Notes: generated by a model from the letters alone, not told the origin. A stretch of 59,242 nt of DNA from DATFWC01 sp045801465 (GCA_045801465.1 JBJMSU010000014.1:1-59242); one strand, 5' to 3'. Counted from the stretch's first letter, positions 36,756-45,557 are shown. Numbers and translations are program-made.

Positions 36756-37733
36756 ATGACAGTGCCCGACAGGACGGCCGGGCGCCTCGCGGTGCTCATT
36801 CTGATTGCGCTCGTCGCGTGGTGGTGGTTGCCGGGCTCAGCCAGCGCCGAGACGTTGCGCGTCGGCAAGGCCGGCCGCGAGGCGTTCTCGTTCGTGCCGG
36901 TCGACGTCGGTCAGCGCACCGGGATCTTCCGGAAGCACGGGCTCGATCTTCAGATCGCGAGCTTCGGCGGCGATGCGCGCGTCCAGCAGGCGATGGCGGC
37001 CGATGGCATCGACATCGGCCTCGGCTCCGGCCCCGGCCTCGCTTTCATCGTCAAAGGCGCTCCGGTCAAAGGGGTGGCCGCCATGGCGGATCCACCGCTG
37101 ATTTTCGCCCTCGTAGTGCGGGCTGACGACTCCGTGAAAACGGCCGACGATTTGAAGGGACGAAAGGTCGGCGTCTCCACGGTCGGATCGGTGACGAGCT
37201 GGATCATCAGCGAGGTGTCGCGCCGGAAGGGTTGGAATATCGACGGTATTGTGCAGGTGCCGATCGGTGACGATGCCAACCGGATCGCGGCGCTGAAAAC
37301 CAGGTCGGTGGACGCCGCGATCGTCAACCTTGCGGTTGCGCTCAACTTCGTTCAGCGCGGCGAAGGCCGCGTGCTGCTTCGCTTCGGCGATCTGGTCAAG
37401 GATTTCCATATCCACGTGATCTTCGCGACCGACAAGGTGATCGCGGAGAAACCGGGAGCGGTCCGTCAATTTCTCGCGGGCTGGTTCGAAACCATTGCCT
37501 TCATGCGCCACAATAGGGCGGAAACCACCGCCATTGCCAACGAGATCATGGCAACCGACGATGCGACGGCGAGCGGCATCTATGACGAGCTGATGCCGAT
37601 GTTCTCCGACCACGGCCGCTTCAACCCCAAGGCGCTTGCGACGCTCAGCCGCTCGTTCGTGGACATGAAAACGCTTCCCGAAGCACCGGACATGAGCAAG
37701 CTGTACACCGAGGCGTTTCTGCCGAACCAATGA
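36756..37733 (+). CDS. NitT/TauT-type ABC transporter solute-binding protein 1
   Basis: The 325-residue periplasmic protein starts at ATG 36756 (leader aggggagcg) with a signal sequence (LAVLILIALVAWWWLPG, cleavage near ASA). The binding fold of the SsuA/THI5-like group is visible in EAFSFVPVDVGQRTGIFRKH and ADDLKGRKVGVSTVGS. It shares length and most motifs with the next gene (DIGLGSGP, FIVKGAPVKGVAAMA, DELMPMFSD), which indicates tandem duplication. Gene order with the ATPase and two permeases downstream suggests one import system. Confidence 0.92.
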   Translation: MTVPDRTAGRLAVLILIALVAWWWLPGSASAETLRVGKAGREAFSFVPVDVGQRTGIFRKHGLDLQIASFGGDARVQQAMAADGIDIGLGSGPGLAFIVKGAPVKGVAAMADPPLIFALVVRADDSVKTADDLKGRKVGVSTVGSVTSWIISEVSRRKGWNIDGIVQVPIGDDANRIAALKTRSVDAAIVNLAVALNFVQRGEGRVLLRFGDLVKDFHIHVIFATDKVIAEKPGAVRQFLAGWFETIAFMRHNRAETTAIANEIMATDDATASGIYDELMPMFSDHGRFNPKALATLSRSFVDMKTLPEAPDMSKLYTEAFLPNQ

Positions 37734-37760
37734 TGCAGGAATTTTTCGAGGGAGGATGAT

Positions 37761-38738
37761 GTGGAGCATCTCATGAAACAGATAACGCGCCGGTTGCTGT
37801 TGGCGGGGCTCGCCTTCACCGCCGTGCACGCGCTCTCCATGTCGCCGGCGGCAGCCGCCGAGAAGCTGCGCGTCGGCAAGGCGGTGCCCGAGGCGTTCTC
37901 GTTCGTGCCGGTCGACCTCGGCATGAAACAGGGCATCTTTGCCAAGCAGGGGCTGGAGATCGAGTCGATTGCATTCGCCGGCGACGCGCGCATGCAGCAG
38001 GCCATGGCGTCCGACAGCCTCGACATCGCGCTGGGCTCCGGGCCGGCCATGGCCTTCATCGCCAAGGGCGCGCCGATCAAGGGCGTCGCCGCCATGGCTG
38101 GGCCGCCGCTCCTGCTCGCCATCGTGGTGAGGCCCGACGGTCCCAAGACCGTCGCCGACCTCAAGGGCAAAACGGTCAGCGTCTCCACGGCCGGCTCGCT
38201 CACCTACTGGCTGGTCAGCGAGACCTCGCGGCGACAGGGGTGGGGGCCGAACGGCATCAATATCGCGCCCATGGGCGCCATGCCGGGCCAGATCGCCGCC
38301 CTCAAACGCGGCGACATTCAGGGCGCCATCATGGACATCGGCAACGCCTTCGATCTCGAGAAGAGAGGCGAGGGCCGTGTGCTCGTCCGCTTCATCGACA
38401 TCGATGACTTCCACATCCACATCATCTTCGCGACCAACAAGTTGATCGCAGAACGAGGCGATGCGATTCGCAAGTTCCTGGCGGGCTGGTTCGACACCAT
38501 CGCATTCATGCGCAGGAACAAGGCCGAAACGGTGAAGATCGCCGCGGAGGTCACGGGCAAGGACGAGGATATCAACGGGCGGGTCTATGACGAGCTGATG
38601 CCGATGTTTTCCGACACCGGCAAGTTTGACGCCGCCGCGTTGGAGACGCTGAGAAAATCGTACGTGGAGCTGAAGCTGCTGCCGAGCGAGCCGGACATGT
38701 CCCAGCTTTACACCGAGGCGTTCCTGCCCAAGAAGTAG
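37761..38738 (+). CDS. NitT/TauT-type ABC transporter solute-binding protein 2
   Basis: The 325-residue paralogue of the preceding gene begins at GTG 37761, five bases after ggagg. ATG 37773 is an alternative; ATG 37756 would stop after a few codons. A signal sequence (RRLLLAGLAFTAVHALSM) and the conserved binding-fold motifs EAFSFVPVDLGMKQGIFAKQ and VADLKGKTVSVSTAGS are present. The C-termini of the two paralogues are nearly the same (YTEAFLP plus a short tail). Different ligands or alternative partners for one transporter are possible. Confidence 0.92.
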   Translation: MEHLMKQITRRLLLAGLAFTAVHALSMSPAAAAEKLRVGKAVPEAFSFVPVDLGMKQGIFAKQGLEIESIAFAGDARMQQAMASDSLDIALGSGPAMAFIAKGAPIKGVAAMAGPPLLLAIVVRPDGPKTVADLKGKTVSVSTAGSLTYWLVSETSRRQGWGPNGINIAPMGAMPGQIAALKRGDIQGAIMDIGNAFDLEKRGEGRVLVRFIDIDDFHIHIIFATNKLIAERGDAIRKFLAGWFDTIAFMRRNKAETVKIAAEVTGKDEDINGRVYDELMPMFSDTGKFDAAALETLRKSYVELKLLPSEPDMSQLYTEAFLPKK

Positions 38739-38762
38739 GCTTAACGCCGAAAGGCCGCGGGA

Positions 38763-39599
38763 ATGACGGCAGGCGAGGTTGCGGTGCGGATCAGGGACGT
38801 CTCCCACCATTTCGGTGAGGAGGGAGAAACCCACTACGTCCGCGCGCTGCTCGATACCTCGCTCGATATCGCCCGCGGCGAGCTCTTGTGCCTGATCGGG
38901 CCGAGCGGATGCGGCAAGAGCACGCTGCTCAACGTCATCGGCGGCCTGCTGCAGCCGTCGAGCGGGACCGTGCATGTCGGCAACATGCCGGTGCGCGGCC
39001 CGTTGCCGCGCGACATCGCCTTTGTGTTCCAGGAGAACGCGCTGTTTCCCTGGAGCACGGTGATGGAGAACGTCGTTCTCGGCATGGTGTTCCAGGGCGT
39101 GCCGCGCGCGGAACGGGAGGCGAGGGCGCGAAAGTCGCTCGAGGCGGTCGGCTTGAGCGACTTCGCCCATCACTATCCCGGCCAGCTCTCCGGCGGAATG
39201 CGCCAGCGCGCGGCGCTCGCACGCGCGCTGAGCCTCGAGACCGGCATCCTGCTCATGGACGAGCCGTTCGGCGCGCTCGACGAGCAGACCCGCATGATCC
39301 TCGGCGAGGACCTCTCGGTCCTGCTGGCGCGCTCGGAAAAGACCATCGTATTCGTGACCCACTCGCTCGGCGAGGCCGTGTTCCTGGCCGATCGCGTGGC
39401 GGTGTTCTCGGCACGTCCGGGCCACATCAAGGAGATCATCAGCGTGGACGAGCCGCATCCGCGCAAGCCGGAGTTCGTGACCACCGAGAAATTCACCAAC
39501 CTGCGCAACCGGCTCTATACGCTGTTGCACGACGAGATCCGCAAAGCCGTGGCGGAATCCGGCGATGGCGCGCGCGTCGCCGCGGCGGAGCGTTCCTGA
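38763..39599 (+). CDS. NitT/TauT-type ABC transporter ATP-binding protein
   Basis: The 278-residue ATPase contains Walker A (GPSGCGKST), the Q loop (FVFQENALFPWST), the signature LSGGMRQRAALARAL, Walker B (GILLMDEPFGALD) and the H loop (FVTHSLGEAVFL). These features mark the SsuB/TauB/NrtD group that powers uptake of sulphonates, nitrate, cyanate or pyrimidine precursors. The substrate is not specified by the sequence. It is followed at once by the first permease (one base between the stop codon and the ATG). Confidence 0.95.
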   Translation: MTAGEVAVRIRDVSHHFGEEGETHYVRALLDTSLDIARGELLCLIGPSGCGKSTLLNVIGGLLQPSSGTVHVGNMPVRGPLPRDIAFVFQENALFPWSTVMENVVLGMVFQGVPRAEREARARKSLEAVGLSDFAHHYPGQLSGGMRQRAALARALSLETGILLMDEPFGALDEQTRMILGEDLSVLLARSEKTIVFVTHSLGEAVFLADRVAVFSARPGHIKEIISVDEPHPRKPEFVTTEKFTNLRNRLYTLLHDEIRKAVAESGDGARVAAAERS

Positions 39600-39600
39600 T

Positions 39601-40365
39601 ATGGGCGAGCGTGGCAGCAGGCGCGACCGCTTATTGAGCCGCCTCGTCCAGGCCGGGTTCCTGATCGGCTTGTTGGCGCTGTGGTATCTCGCCACGGCCA
39701 GATGGGGCGTGAGCCATCTGCTGCTGCCCAATCCGGTGCGGGTCTATGACGAGCTCAAGGACGTGCTCGCATCCGGAGAGTTCGTGCCCGACCTGCGGGT
39801 GACGCTCAGCGAGCTCGCCATTGCCTTCTTAATCTCGTCGGTCGGCGGCGTCACGCTCGGCTACCTCATAAGCCGGTCGCAGTATCTGATTCGCGTGTTC
39901 GAGCCGCTGCTCGCCGGCGTCTACTCGATTCCCATCATCCTGTTCCTGCCGCTCTATGTACTGTTCTTCGGTCTCGGCCCGGCCTCCAAGATCGCGCTCG
40001 GCACCACCATCAGCTTCTTTCCGATCGTGCTCAATACGATCGCCGGCTTCGGCTATGTCGAGCGCATCTATCTCGTGGCGGCGCGCGCCATGGGCGCATC
40101 CGATTTCCAATTGTTCCGCTGGGTGCTGCTGCCGGCCGCGCTGCCGGTGATCCTCACCGGGCTGCGCATGGGATTCACCGTTGCGCTGCTCTCCATTCTC
40201 GGCAGCGAGACGATCGCGTCGCTCGCCGGTCTCGGACATAAGATCGTGCATCTGGCCGAAGCGATGGAGACGGCGCGCATGTTCGCCTACATTGCGTTCG
40301 CGGTCGCGATTGCAGCCTTGTTGAACTTCACCGTCACGCTGCTCGAAGCCAGGGGGCGGCGATGA
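39601..40365 (+). CDS. ABC transporter permease 1
   Basis: A 254-residue inner-membrane protein has about six helices and the binding-protein-dependent transport motif around YLVAARAMGASDFQLFRWVL (EAA-type loop). The start ATG 39601 directly follows the ATPase stop codon. Its stop codon overlaps the start of the second permease. Two different permeases imply a heterodimeric channel, which is less usual for this family than a homodimer. Confidence 0.93.
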   Translation: MGERGSRRDRLLSRLVQAGFLIGLLALWYLATARWGVSHLLLPNPVRVYDELKDVLASGEFVPDLRVTLSELAIAFLISSVGGVTLGYLISRSQYLIRVFEPLLAGVYSIPIILFLPLYVLFFGLGPASKIALGTTISFFPIVLNTIAGFGYVERIYLVAARAMGASDFQLFRWVLLPAALPVILTGLRMGFTVALLSILGSETIASLAGLGHKIVHLAEAMETARMFAYIAFAVAIAALLNFTVTLLEARGRR

Positions 40366-41195
40366 TGCCGGCCTCCGATGCGGTGGGTGCGCGCGACGTG
40401 GCTGCGCGTACAGCCTCGCGCCGGCGCGGCGGCTTCGCCCGTACCGTGCGCCGGCATCCCGGCATCGCCCGGCTTGGGGCGGTCGCGGCGCTGTTCTTGC
40501 TGTGGGAGATCGCCGCCCGGTATTGGGTCGACCCGATGTTCCTGAGCCCGCCCTCGCGGGTGATCGGCTCGATTCAATCGGTGTTCGCGACCCGCGGCGT
40601 GCCGGCCGCGCTGCAGGTCACGTTCTGGGAACTGGCGGTGGCGTTTGCGATGTCGGTCGCCATCGGCCTCGTGGTCGGGCTCGCGGTCGGCCTGTCGCGC
40701 TTTTCGCGGCACACCTTCATGCCGATCATCCTCTTGCTGTACGGCACGCCGCAGGTGACGATCCTGCCGCTGTTCATCCTCTATTTCGGCATCGGCCCGG
40801 CGTCGAAGATCGCATTCGGCGTGAGCCACGGCATCTTCCCGATCATCGTGACCATCGTGGCCGGCGTGCAGAACATCAAGCCGATCCTGCTGGTCAGCGC
40901 CCGGTCCATGGGCGCCAACCGCTGGCAGATTTTCCGCTGGGTGATCTTTCCCCACATGATCCCGAGCTTCTTCGCCGGCATGCGGCTCGGCATGACCGGC
41001 GTGCTGCTCGGGGTGCTCTTGGCCGAGCTCTACGTCTCGACCGCCGGCATCGGCTATTTCACCACATTGTTCACGCAGAACTTCGACCCGACCAAGCTGC
41101 TTGGCCTCATCTCGGTGCTGGCCGCCATGGCCATCGTGCTCAACGAGATCGTCCGCCGCGCCGAAGTCCATTTCGGTCGCTGGCGCGCGGAGTGA
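40362..41195 (+). CDS. ABC transporter permease 2
   Basis: The 277-residue permease has an extra basic N-terminal tail (ARTASRRRGGFARTVRRHPG) and the EAA-type loop motif LVSARSMGANRWQIFRWVIF. Its ATGATG start overlaps the stop codon of permease 1. Together with the upstream ATPase and two binding proteins it completes the importer. A repeat-rich 180-base gap follows. Confidence 0.93.
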   Translation: MMPASDAVGARDVAARTASRRRGGFARTVRRHPGIARLGAVAALFLLWEIAARYWVDPMFLSPPSRVIGSIQSVFATRGVPAALQVTFWELAVAFAMSVAIGLVVGLAVGLSRFSRHTFMPIILLLYGTPQVTILPLFILYFGIGPASKIAFGVSHGIFPIIVTIVAGVQNIKPILLVSARSMGANRWQIFRWVIFPHMIPSFFAGMRLGMTGVLLGVLLAELYVSTAGIGYFTTLFTQNFDPTKLLGLISVLAAMAIVLNEIVRRAEVHFGRWRAE

Positions 41196-41239
41196 TACCG
41201 ACGGTTGTTTGCTCAGACCCCACCCCTCGTCATTGTCGG

Positions 41240-41350
41240 GCGAGCGGCCGCCACAGCGGCCGCGAGGGTTGACCCACGGCTGTCCACGTCTCTTTTGTAT
41301 TGGCGTTTAAACACGTGGATGCCCGGCACAAGGCCGGCATGACGAGTCAG
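41240..41350. repeat. Short palindromes in the intergenic gap
   Basis: gcggccg and cggccgc (41244-41250, 41257-41263) form a small stem. Further on, 'gtggatgcccggcacaagg' with 'ccggcatgacg' resembles a frequent Rhizobiales intergenic palindrome. The gap 41196-41377 lies between convergent genes and contains no gene. Confidence 0.5.
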
Positions 41351-41377
41351 CGTGATCGGCCGTTGTTACATTGAGGG

Positions 41378-42184
41378 CTACGGCATGCCCGGCCGTTCGT
41401 TCAGTTCGATGTAGGTGCCCCAAGGATCGTAGATAAAGGCCAGCGCGGAGTTCGTGAGCGGATTCTTGGTGTACGGCCGGTCGAGTTTGATACCGGCCGC
41501 TTCCAGCTTCTGCAAAAAGGCTTCCAGGTTCTTCACGTCGAACCCGATGTGGTCGAGGACCCGGCCTTTGGTGGTGGCGGTCGGTGTGTCGGTTTTGGCA
41601 AATCTTAAGTTGGCGCCCGGTATCTCGGCAATCGAGCTCTCGCCCTGGAGCCCCGGCCTGGCACCGAACAGCTTTGCATACCAGGCCTGGATCTCAGGGA
41701 TCGCCTGCTCCGCGACGAAGAATTGCACGTGGTGATGCTGGATCGGGAGCGCCTGGGCCTTGTCTTCGACGATTGCGATTCTCAGTCCATCGGACGTCGA
41801 GAGAAACGCCTGATTGGGGGTGCCACCGACTTCAACCGGTATACCCGCGGTCTTCAACCTGTCGATCGTGCCTTGGATATCCTGAACGGCAAACCCGACC
41901 TGATGCACCACCGTTCCGTCGTTGCCGCCAGTCGGCGGCGGGGCCCCGGGCCGCAGGTGCAAATAGACATTGACCCCCGGAAATCGCACGATGTCGAAGT
42001 CGCCTGCCTTGGTGGCGGCGCCGCCCATGGCGACAAAAATCTTCCTGTTGGCCTCGACGTCGCGCGAGTTCAGGTGCAAGTGTCCCATGGTGACGCCAGC
42101 TTCGTTGGTCGGAAATGGCTGCGCCCAAGCCGTTCCTGCCGCCACGCTGGTGATGAGCCACAAAGCCGAAATCAGTCTTGTCAT
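41378..42184 (-). CDS. Exported VOC-family (glyoxalase/dioxygenase-like) protein
   Basis: A 268-residue protein starts at ATG 42184, six bases after gggagga. A signal peptide (MTRLISALWLITSVAAGTAW, cleavage after AQ) exports it, which is unusual for this mostly cytoplasmic superfamily. Two paired beta-alpha-beta-beta-beta modules are visible. The first begins TMGHLHLNSRDVEANRKIFV and the second HHHVQFFVAEQAIPEIQAW. The closing strand AFIYDPWGTYIELNER carries the usual metal-ligand Glu. The substrate is unknown. Confidence 0.85.
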   Translation of the reverse strand: MTRLISALWLITSVAAGTAWAQPFPTNEAGVTMGHLHLNSRDVEANRKIFVAMGGAATKAGDFDIVRFPGVNVYLHLRPGAPPPTGGNDGTVVHQVGFAVQDIQGTIDRLKTAGIPVEVGGTPNQAFLSTSDGLRIAIVEDKAQALPIQHHHVQFFVAEQAIPEIQAWYAKLFGARPGLQGESSIAEIPGANLRFAKTDTPTATTKGRVLDHIGFDVKNLEAFLQKLEAAGIKLDRPYTKNPLTNSALAFIYDPWGTYIELNERPGMP

Positions 42185-42287
42185 CGCCGTTCCTCCCGTG
42201 AACCTGATGCCCTCGATCAAGGAAGCGGACGTGTACACTACCACTTTGTCGCAGCACGCGGAACGGTGACGGCAGGAGCACAAGCGG

Positions 42288-43274
42288 GTGGCAAGCAGGC
42301 TCAAATTGACGGTTGCGTGCGGCGACTACGAGATCGTGCGTGCGCTCAAGGACGGCGTCGTCGAGGCGGACGGCATCGAGCTCATCCTGCTCACCGGCAT
42401 GGGACCGCGCGAGCGGCATTGGCGCCTGGCGCGCCGAGACGAGTTCGACGTGTGCGAGGAGAATGTCGGCGCGTATTTCATGGCGCGCGACCGGGGGCAC
42501 CCGCTCACGGCCATTCCGGTGTTCATGCACCGCCGGTTCCGCCACGGCTTCGTGTTCATCAACACCAAGGCCGGCATCACGACGCCGAAGGACCTGATCG
42601 GCAGGAAGGTCGGCGGGACGAATTTCCAGCCGGCCTCCAACATCTGGATGCGCGGCATCCTGGAGGAGCACTACGGCGTACCGCACCGGGAGATCACTTG
42701 GGTCGTGGACCGCAGCGAGGACGTGCCGTTCACGCCGCCCGCCGGCTTGCGCATCGAGATGAAGGCAAGCGAAAAGCCGCTGAGCAACATGCTGGCCGAC
42801 GGCGACCTGCCGGCGATGATCTCGCCCACGATTCCCGCTCCGTTCGTGCAGGGCGACAAGCGGATCGCGCGGCTCTTTCCCGATTACAAGCAGATCGAGA
42901 TCGATTACTTCCGCGCGACCGGCATTTTCCCCATCATGCATGTCACGACGATCAAGCAGGAGATCGTCGACAAATATCCGTGGGTGCCGACCAACCTGGT
43001 GAAAGCCTTCGAGGCCGCGAAGCAGATCGCCTATCGCCGCGTCGCCAATCCGCGCATGATCCCGCTCGCCTGGGTGCGGACGGCGGTCGAGGAGCAGGAG
43101 GAGATCTTAGGCTCCGATCCATGGGCCTACGGGCTTAACCCCGCCAATCGCAAGAACCTGGAGACGGTGCTGCGCTATACGCATCAGCAAGGCCTCATCC
43201 GCAACCCCATGCCGCTCGATGAGCTGTTCGCCGACACCGACCTCGGCGACGCCGGCGGTGCGGAAGAATTCTGA
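42288..43274 (+). CDS. 4,5-dihydroxyphthalate decarboxylase-like / binding-protein-fold enzyme
   Basis: The 328-residue protein begins at GTG 42288 and has no signal peptide (MASRLKLTVACGDYEIVRAL). It is therefore cytoplasmic even though it has the type II periplasmic-binding-protein fold. Similarity in order and motifs (FDVCEENVGAYFMARDRG, FPIMHVTTIKQEIVDKYPW) points to the Pht5-like 4,5-dihydroxyphthalate decarboxylase family. Many members are of unknown activity. It is divergent from the VOC gene and upstream of an MmgE/PrpD gene, consistent with an aromatic or organic acid catabolic cluster. Confidence 0.85.
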   Translation: MASRLKLTVACGDYEIVRALKDGVVEADGIELILLTGMGPRERHWRLARRDEFDVCEENVGAYFMARDRGHPLTAIPVFMHRRFRHGFVFINTKAGITTPKDLIGRKVGGTNFQPASNIWMRGILEEHYGVPHREITWVVDRSEDVPFTPPAGLRIEMKASEKPLSNMLADGDLPAMISPTIPAPFVQGDKRIARLFPDYKQIEIDYFRATGIFPIMHVTTIKQEIVDKYPWVPTNLVKAFEAAKQIAYRRVANPRMIPLAWVRTAVEEQEEILGSDPWAYGLNPANRKNLETVLRYTHQQGLIRNPMPLDELFADTDLGDAGGAEEF

Positions 43275-43281
43275 GCCGCAC

Positions 43282-43350
43282 ATGACGTTCGAAGAGCGAC
43301 TTGCGCAGATTCTGTGGAGCGCGGCCGACCTCGGCGACGCCGCGCCATGA
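43282..43350 (+). CDS. Possible 22-residue coupled leader ORF
   Basis: ATG 43282 opens MTFEERLAQILWSAADLGDA followed by AP, and its TGA overlaps the ATG of the next gene (ATGA). The end carries an 18-bp sequence that also encodes, in the same frame, the C-terminus of the gene just upstream (43237-43254 and 43325-43342). It might be a translated leader or a small duplicated relic. No homologue is known to me. Confidence 0.35.
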   Translation: MTFEERLAQILWSAADLGDAAP

Positions 43351-44714
43351 CGGCAATCGCGCAGCTCGGGGCTTTTACTGCGCAGCTTGCCGGCCACGAG
43401 GGGACCGGGTCCGTCGGCGACAAGCTCAAGCTGCATGTTGTCGATACCATCGGCGCGTGGATCGCTGGCTCCGTCACGCCGGAGGGCAGGGCCCTGGCCG
43501 CGTTTCACGCGCAGGTGCGGCGTGGCGGCGAGCCGAAGCGTGCCGCTCTCCTCGACGAGGTCGCCAGAAACTGCGCGCTCGCGCGCCTGAGCGAGGTCGA
43601 CGACATCCATCTCGCCTCGATGACCACGCCCGGTGCGATCGTCATCCCGGCCGCGCTGACCATGGCCCGGTCATGGCCCGAGGCCGATGCGTCCGATCTC
43701 GCGGCGGCGATTCTCGCCGGCTACGAGGCGATGGTCCGGCTGGGACTCGCCATCGATGGTCCGGCCATTCTTTATCGCGGCATCTGGCCGACCTATTTCG
43801 CGGCTCCGTTCGGGGTGGCCGCCGTCGCGGCGCGCTTGCTGCGGCTCGACGAGAAGCACACCGCCCATGCGCTGGCGCTGGGGCTGGCGCTCGCCGCCCC
43901 CGGCGTTGGACATCACAATGCACAAACCACGTCGCGCTGGTTCGCGGTCGGCAATGCCGCGCGCAACGGCCTGGCCGCCGCGTTTGCGGCGCAATCCGGC
44001 TTCACGTCCGATCTCGCGCTCGCGGAGTCCGGCTTTTTCGCCAACGTGTACGGCATCACGCCGCGTGCATCGATGCTGACCGAACGCCTCGGCGGCGAGC
44101 CGACGCTCGCGCAAATCTCGTTCAAGCCATGGTGCGCGGCGCGCCAGACCATGGCGGCGACCCAGGCTCTGCGCGAAATCATCCAGGAAGGCGTGCGGGC
44201 CGACGATATCGTGACGGTCCGCGCCGCGGTGCTCCCGCCGCACCTGAAGATGATCGATCACGGCGTGAAGGCCGGCGATCGGGCCTCCTACTTGACCAGC
44301 CTGCCGTATCAGATGGCGGTCGCGGCGCTCGAGCCCGTGACTGCTCTCGCGCTCAGCGCGCGGCCGGATGGACCCTCGCCGGCAATGCAGTCGTTCATGG
44401 CTCGCATCGAAGTCACGGGCGACGACGCCCTGCTGGCGAACTATCCGTCCACTTGGCCGGCGCGCGTCGCCGTGGTGACGCGGTCGGGCACGCGCGAGGA
44501 GGAGGTGACTCATGTCCCGGGCGATCCGTCACGCCCGTTCGGTGTCGACGATGTTGCGAACAAGTTCCGATGCCTGGTCGCTCCCGTCCTCGGTGAACAG
44601 CGAGCGGGCAGTATGCTCAGGCGGATCGTCGACGGCTTGGATGATGGCCAGTCACTTGCGGCGGTCGTCGACGAGGTGGACCAAATCTGCCGGGCATGTA
44701 TTGACATGAAATAA
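43347..44714 (+). CDS. MmgE/PrpD family protein
   Basis: The 455-residue protein starts at ATG 43347. The 2-methylcitrate dehydratase/cis-aconitate-decarboxylase-like fold is supported by HVVDTIGAWIAGSVTPEG, SEVDDIHLASMTTPGAIVIP and LALAAPGVGHHNAQTT. A KPWCAARQTMAATQAL stretch, typical of the family, contributes the active-site Lys region. The actual substrate varies in this family and may be an unsaturated or hydroxylated acid. It is probably co-transcribed with the decarboxylase-like gene. The promoter of the toxin-antitoxin pair overlaps its last codons. Confidence 0.9.
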   Translation: MTAIAQLGAFTAQLAGHEGTGSVGDKLKLHVVDTIGAWIAGSVTPEGRALAAFHAQVRRGGEPKRAALLDEVARNCALARLSEVDDIHLASMTTPGAIVIPAALTMARSWPEADASDLAAAILAGYEAMVRLGLAIDGPAILYRGIWPTYFAAPFGVAAVAARLLRLDEKHTAHALALGLALAAPGVGHHNAQTTSRWFAVGNAARNGLAAAFAAQSGFTSDLALAESGFFANVYGITPRASMLTERLGGEPTLAQISFKPWCAARQTMAATQALREIIQEGVRADDIVTVRAAVLPPHLKMIDHGVKAGDRASYLTSLPYQMAVAALEPVTALALSARPDGPSPAMQSFMARIEVTGDDALLANYPSTWPARVAVVTRSGTREEEVTHVPGDPSRPFGVDDVANKFRCLVAPVLGEQRAGSMLRRIVDGLDDGQSLAAVVDEVDQICRACIDMK

Positions 44715-44729
44715 CCACAAGGCTATATA
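44701..44729 (+). promoter_or_regulatory. Near-consensus sigma-70 promoter of the toxin-antitoxin pair
   Basis: TTGACA (44701-44706) and TATATA (44724-44729) are 17 bases apart. The -35 is the exact consensus and the -10 differs from TATAAT at one position. A direct repeat ggctatata (44721-44729 and 44738-44746) covers the -10 box and the start region. Such a repeat would be a natural operator for the antitoxin and would allow autorepression. Transcription should begin near 44736, just ahead of ATG 44747. Confidence 0.75.
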
Positions 44730-44746
44730 CCTGATGGGCTATATAG

Positions 44747-45118
44747 ATGCTCTGGATCGTCCGCTTTGAAGATGAATTCGAACAGGAGTTCCTGGCTCTC
44801 GAGCAAGAAGTTCAGGACGAACTGTTGGCGGTCGCCAGGCTTCTTGCAGAACACGGGCCTCAGCTCGGACGTCCTTATGTGGACACGCTGAAGGGGTCGA
44901 AGCATACCAACATGAAGGAGCTTCGATTCGATGCGATGAGGGGAGTCTGGAGAGTGGCTTTTGCTTTCGATCCTCGCCGACAGGGTATTCTGTTGGTCGC
45001 CGGCGACAAGTCGGGAGTGAGTCAGCACCGCTTCTATAAGCAGTTGATCGCAACGGCCGACAAACGTTTTGCCGCGCATCTGGAACGATTGAAAAAGGCC
45101 TCCGTGAGGAGAAGGTGA
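44747..45118 (+). CDS. Type II toxin, RelE/HigB-like (Gp49 family)
   Basis: The 123-residue protein has the compact RelE/HigB plan: MLWIVRFEDEFEQEFLALEQ, a helical hairpin, then the beta strands HTNMKELRFDAMRGVWRVAF and FYKQLIATADKRF at the end. Members of the family (PF05973) cleave mRNA, usually at the ribosome. The toxin gene is first and the antitoxin second, as in higBA. The stop codon lies four bases before the antitoxin ATG, with a ribosome-binding site (ggagaagg) inside the toxin gene. Activity is inferred by family only. Confidence 0.9.
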   Translation: MLWIVRFEDEFEQEFLALEQEVQDELLAVARLLAEHGPQLGRPYVDTLKGSKHTNMKELRFDAMRGVWRVAFAFDPRRQGILLVAGDKSGVSQHRFYKQLIATADKRFAAHLERLKKASVRRR

Positions 45119-45122
45119 TCAA

Positions 45123-45524
45123 ATGGGCCGCACACTCAACGAAATGATCGATGCTCTCCCGAAGCAACGGCGTGAGCGTATCGATGTTCGATATCGCGAA
45201 CTCAAGGACGAGGTCGAAAGCCTCAGCGAGCTTCGCAAGGCAGCCGGCAAGGCGCAGGCGGACATTGCCGCAACCCTGAAGATCAAGCAGCCATCGGTCT
45301 CCAAGATCGAGAGGCAGACCGACATGTATCTGTCGACTCTTCGCAGCTACGTCGAAGCGGTCGGTGGCAAGCTTGATCTGGTGGTCCGGCTGCCGGCCCA
45401 TCGAGCAATACGGCTGCACCGATTGGGTGAGGTTTTGAGTGGCGAAAAGCCAGCGTCGCAGCAGCGCATTGCAAGATCCTCGTCCGCCAAGAAGCCTCGC
45501 AAGCGCGTGGCGCGCCCGGCCTAA
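45123..45524 (+). CDS. Antitoxin with XRE-type helix-turn-helix
   Basis: A 133-residue protein contains a helix-turn-helix of the XRE/HigA type (QADIAATLKIKQPSVSKIER). The N-terminal helical part carries MIDALPKQRRERIDVRYREL, and the tail is basic (SSAKKPRKRVARPA). It should neutralise the upstream toxin and repress the shared promoter at 44701, whose duplicated ggctatata sequence is a likely operator. The basic C-terminal tail is longer than in many HigA proteins. Confidence 0.9.
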   Translation: MGRTLNEMIDALPKQRRERIDVRYRELKDEVESLSELRKAAGKAQADIAATLKIKQPSVSKIERQTDMYLSTLRSYVEAVGGKLDLVVRLPAHRAIRLHRLGEVLSGEKPASQQRIARSSSAKKPRKRVARPA

Positions 45525-45557
45525 GCCGCAGCCCCAGCTCGAGAGATCAATCCGCTG

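Noticed and set aside
36837..39731. A 964-residue minus-strand frame across the binding-protein and ATPase genes
   Set aside because: It crosses several real genes on the other strand and has no recognisable domain.
44701..45524. A mobile island carrying the toxin-antitoxin pair
   Set aside because: No integrase, attachment-site repeats or tRNA are near; the flanks are ordinary chromosomal genes.
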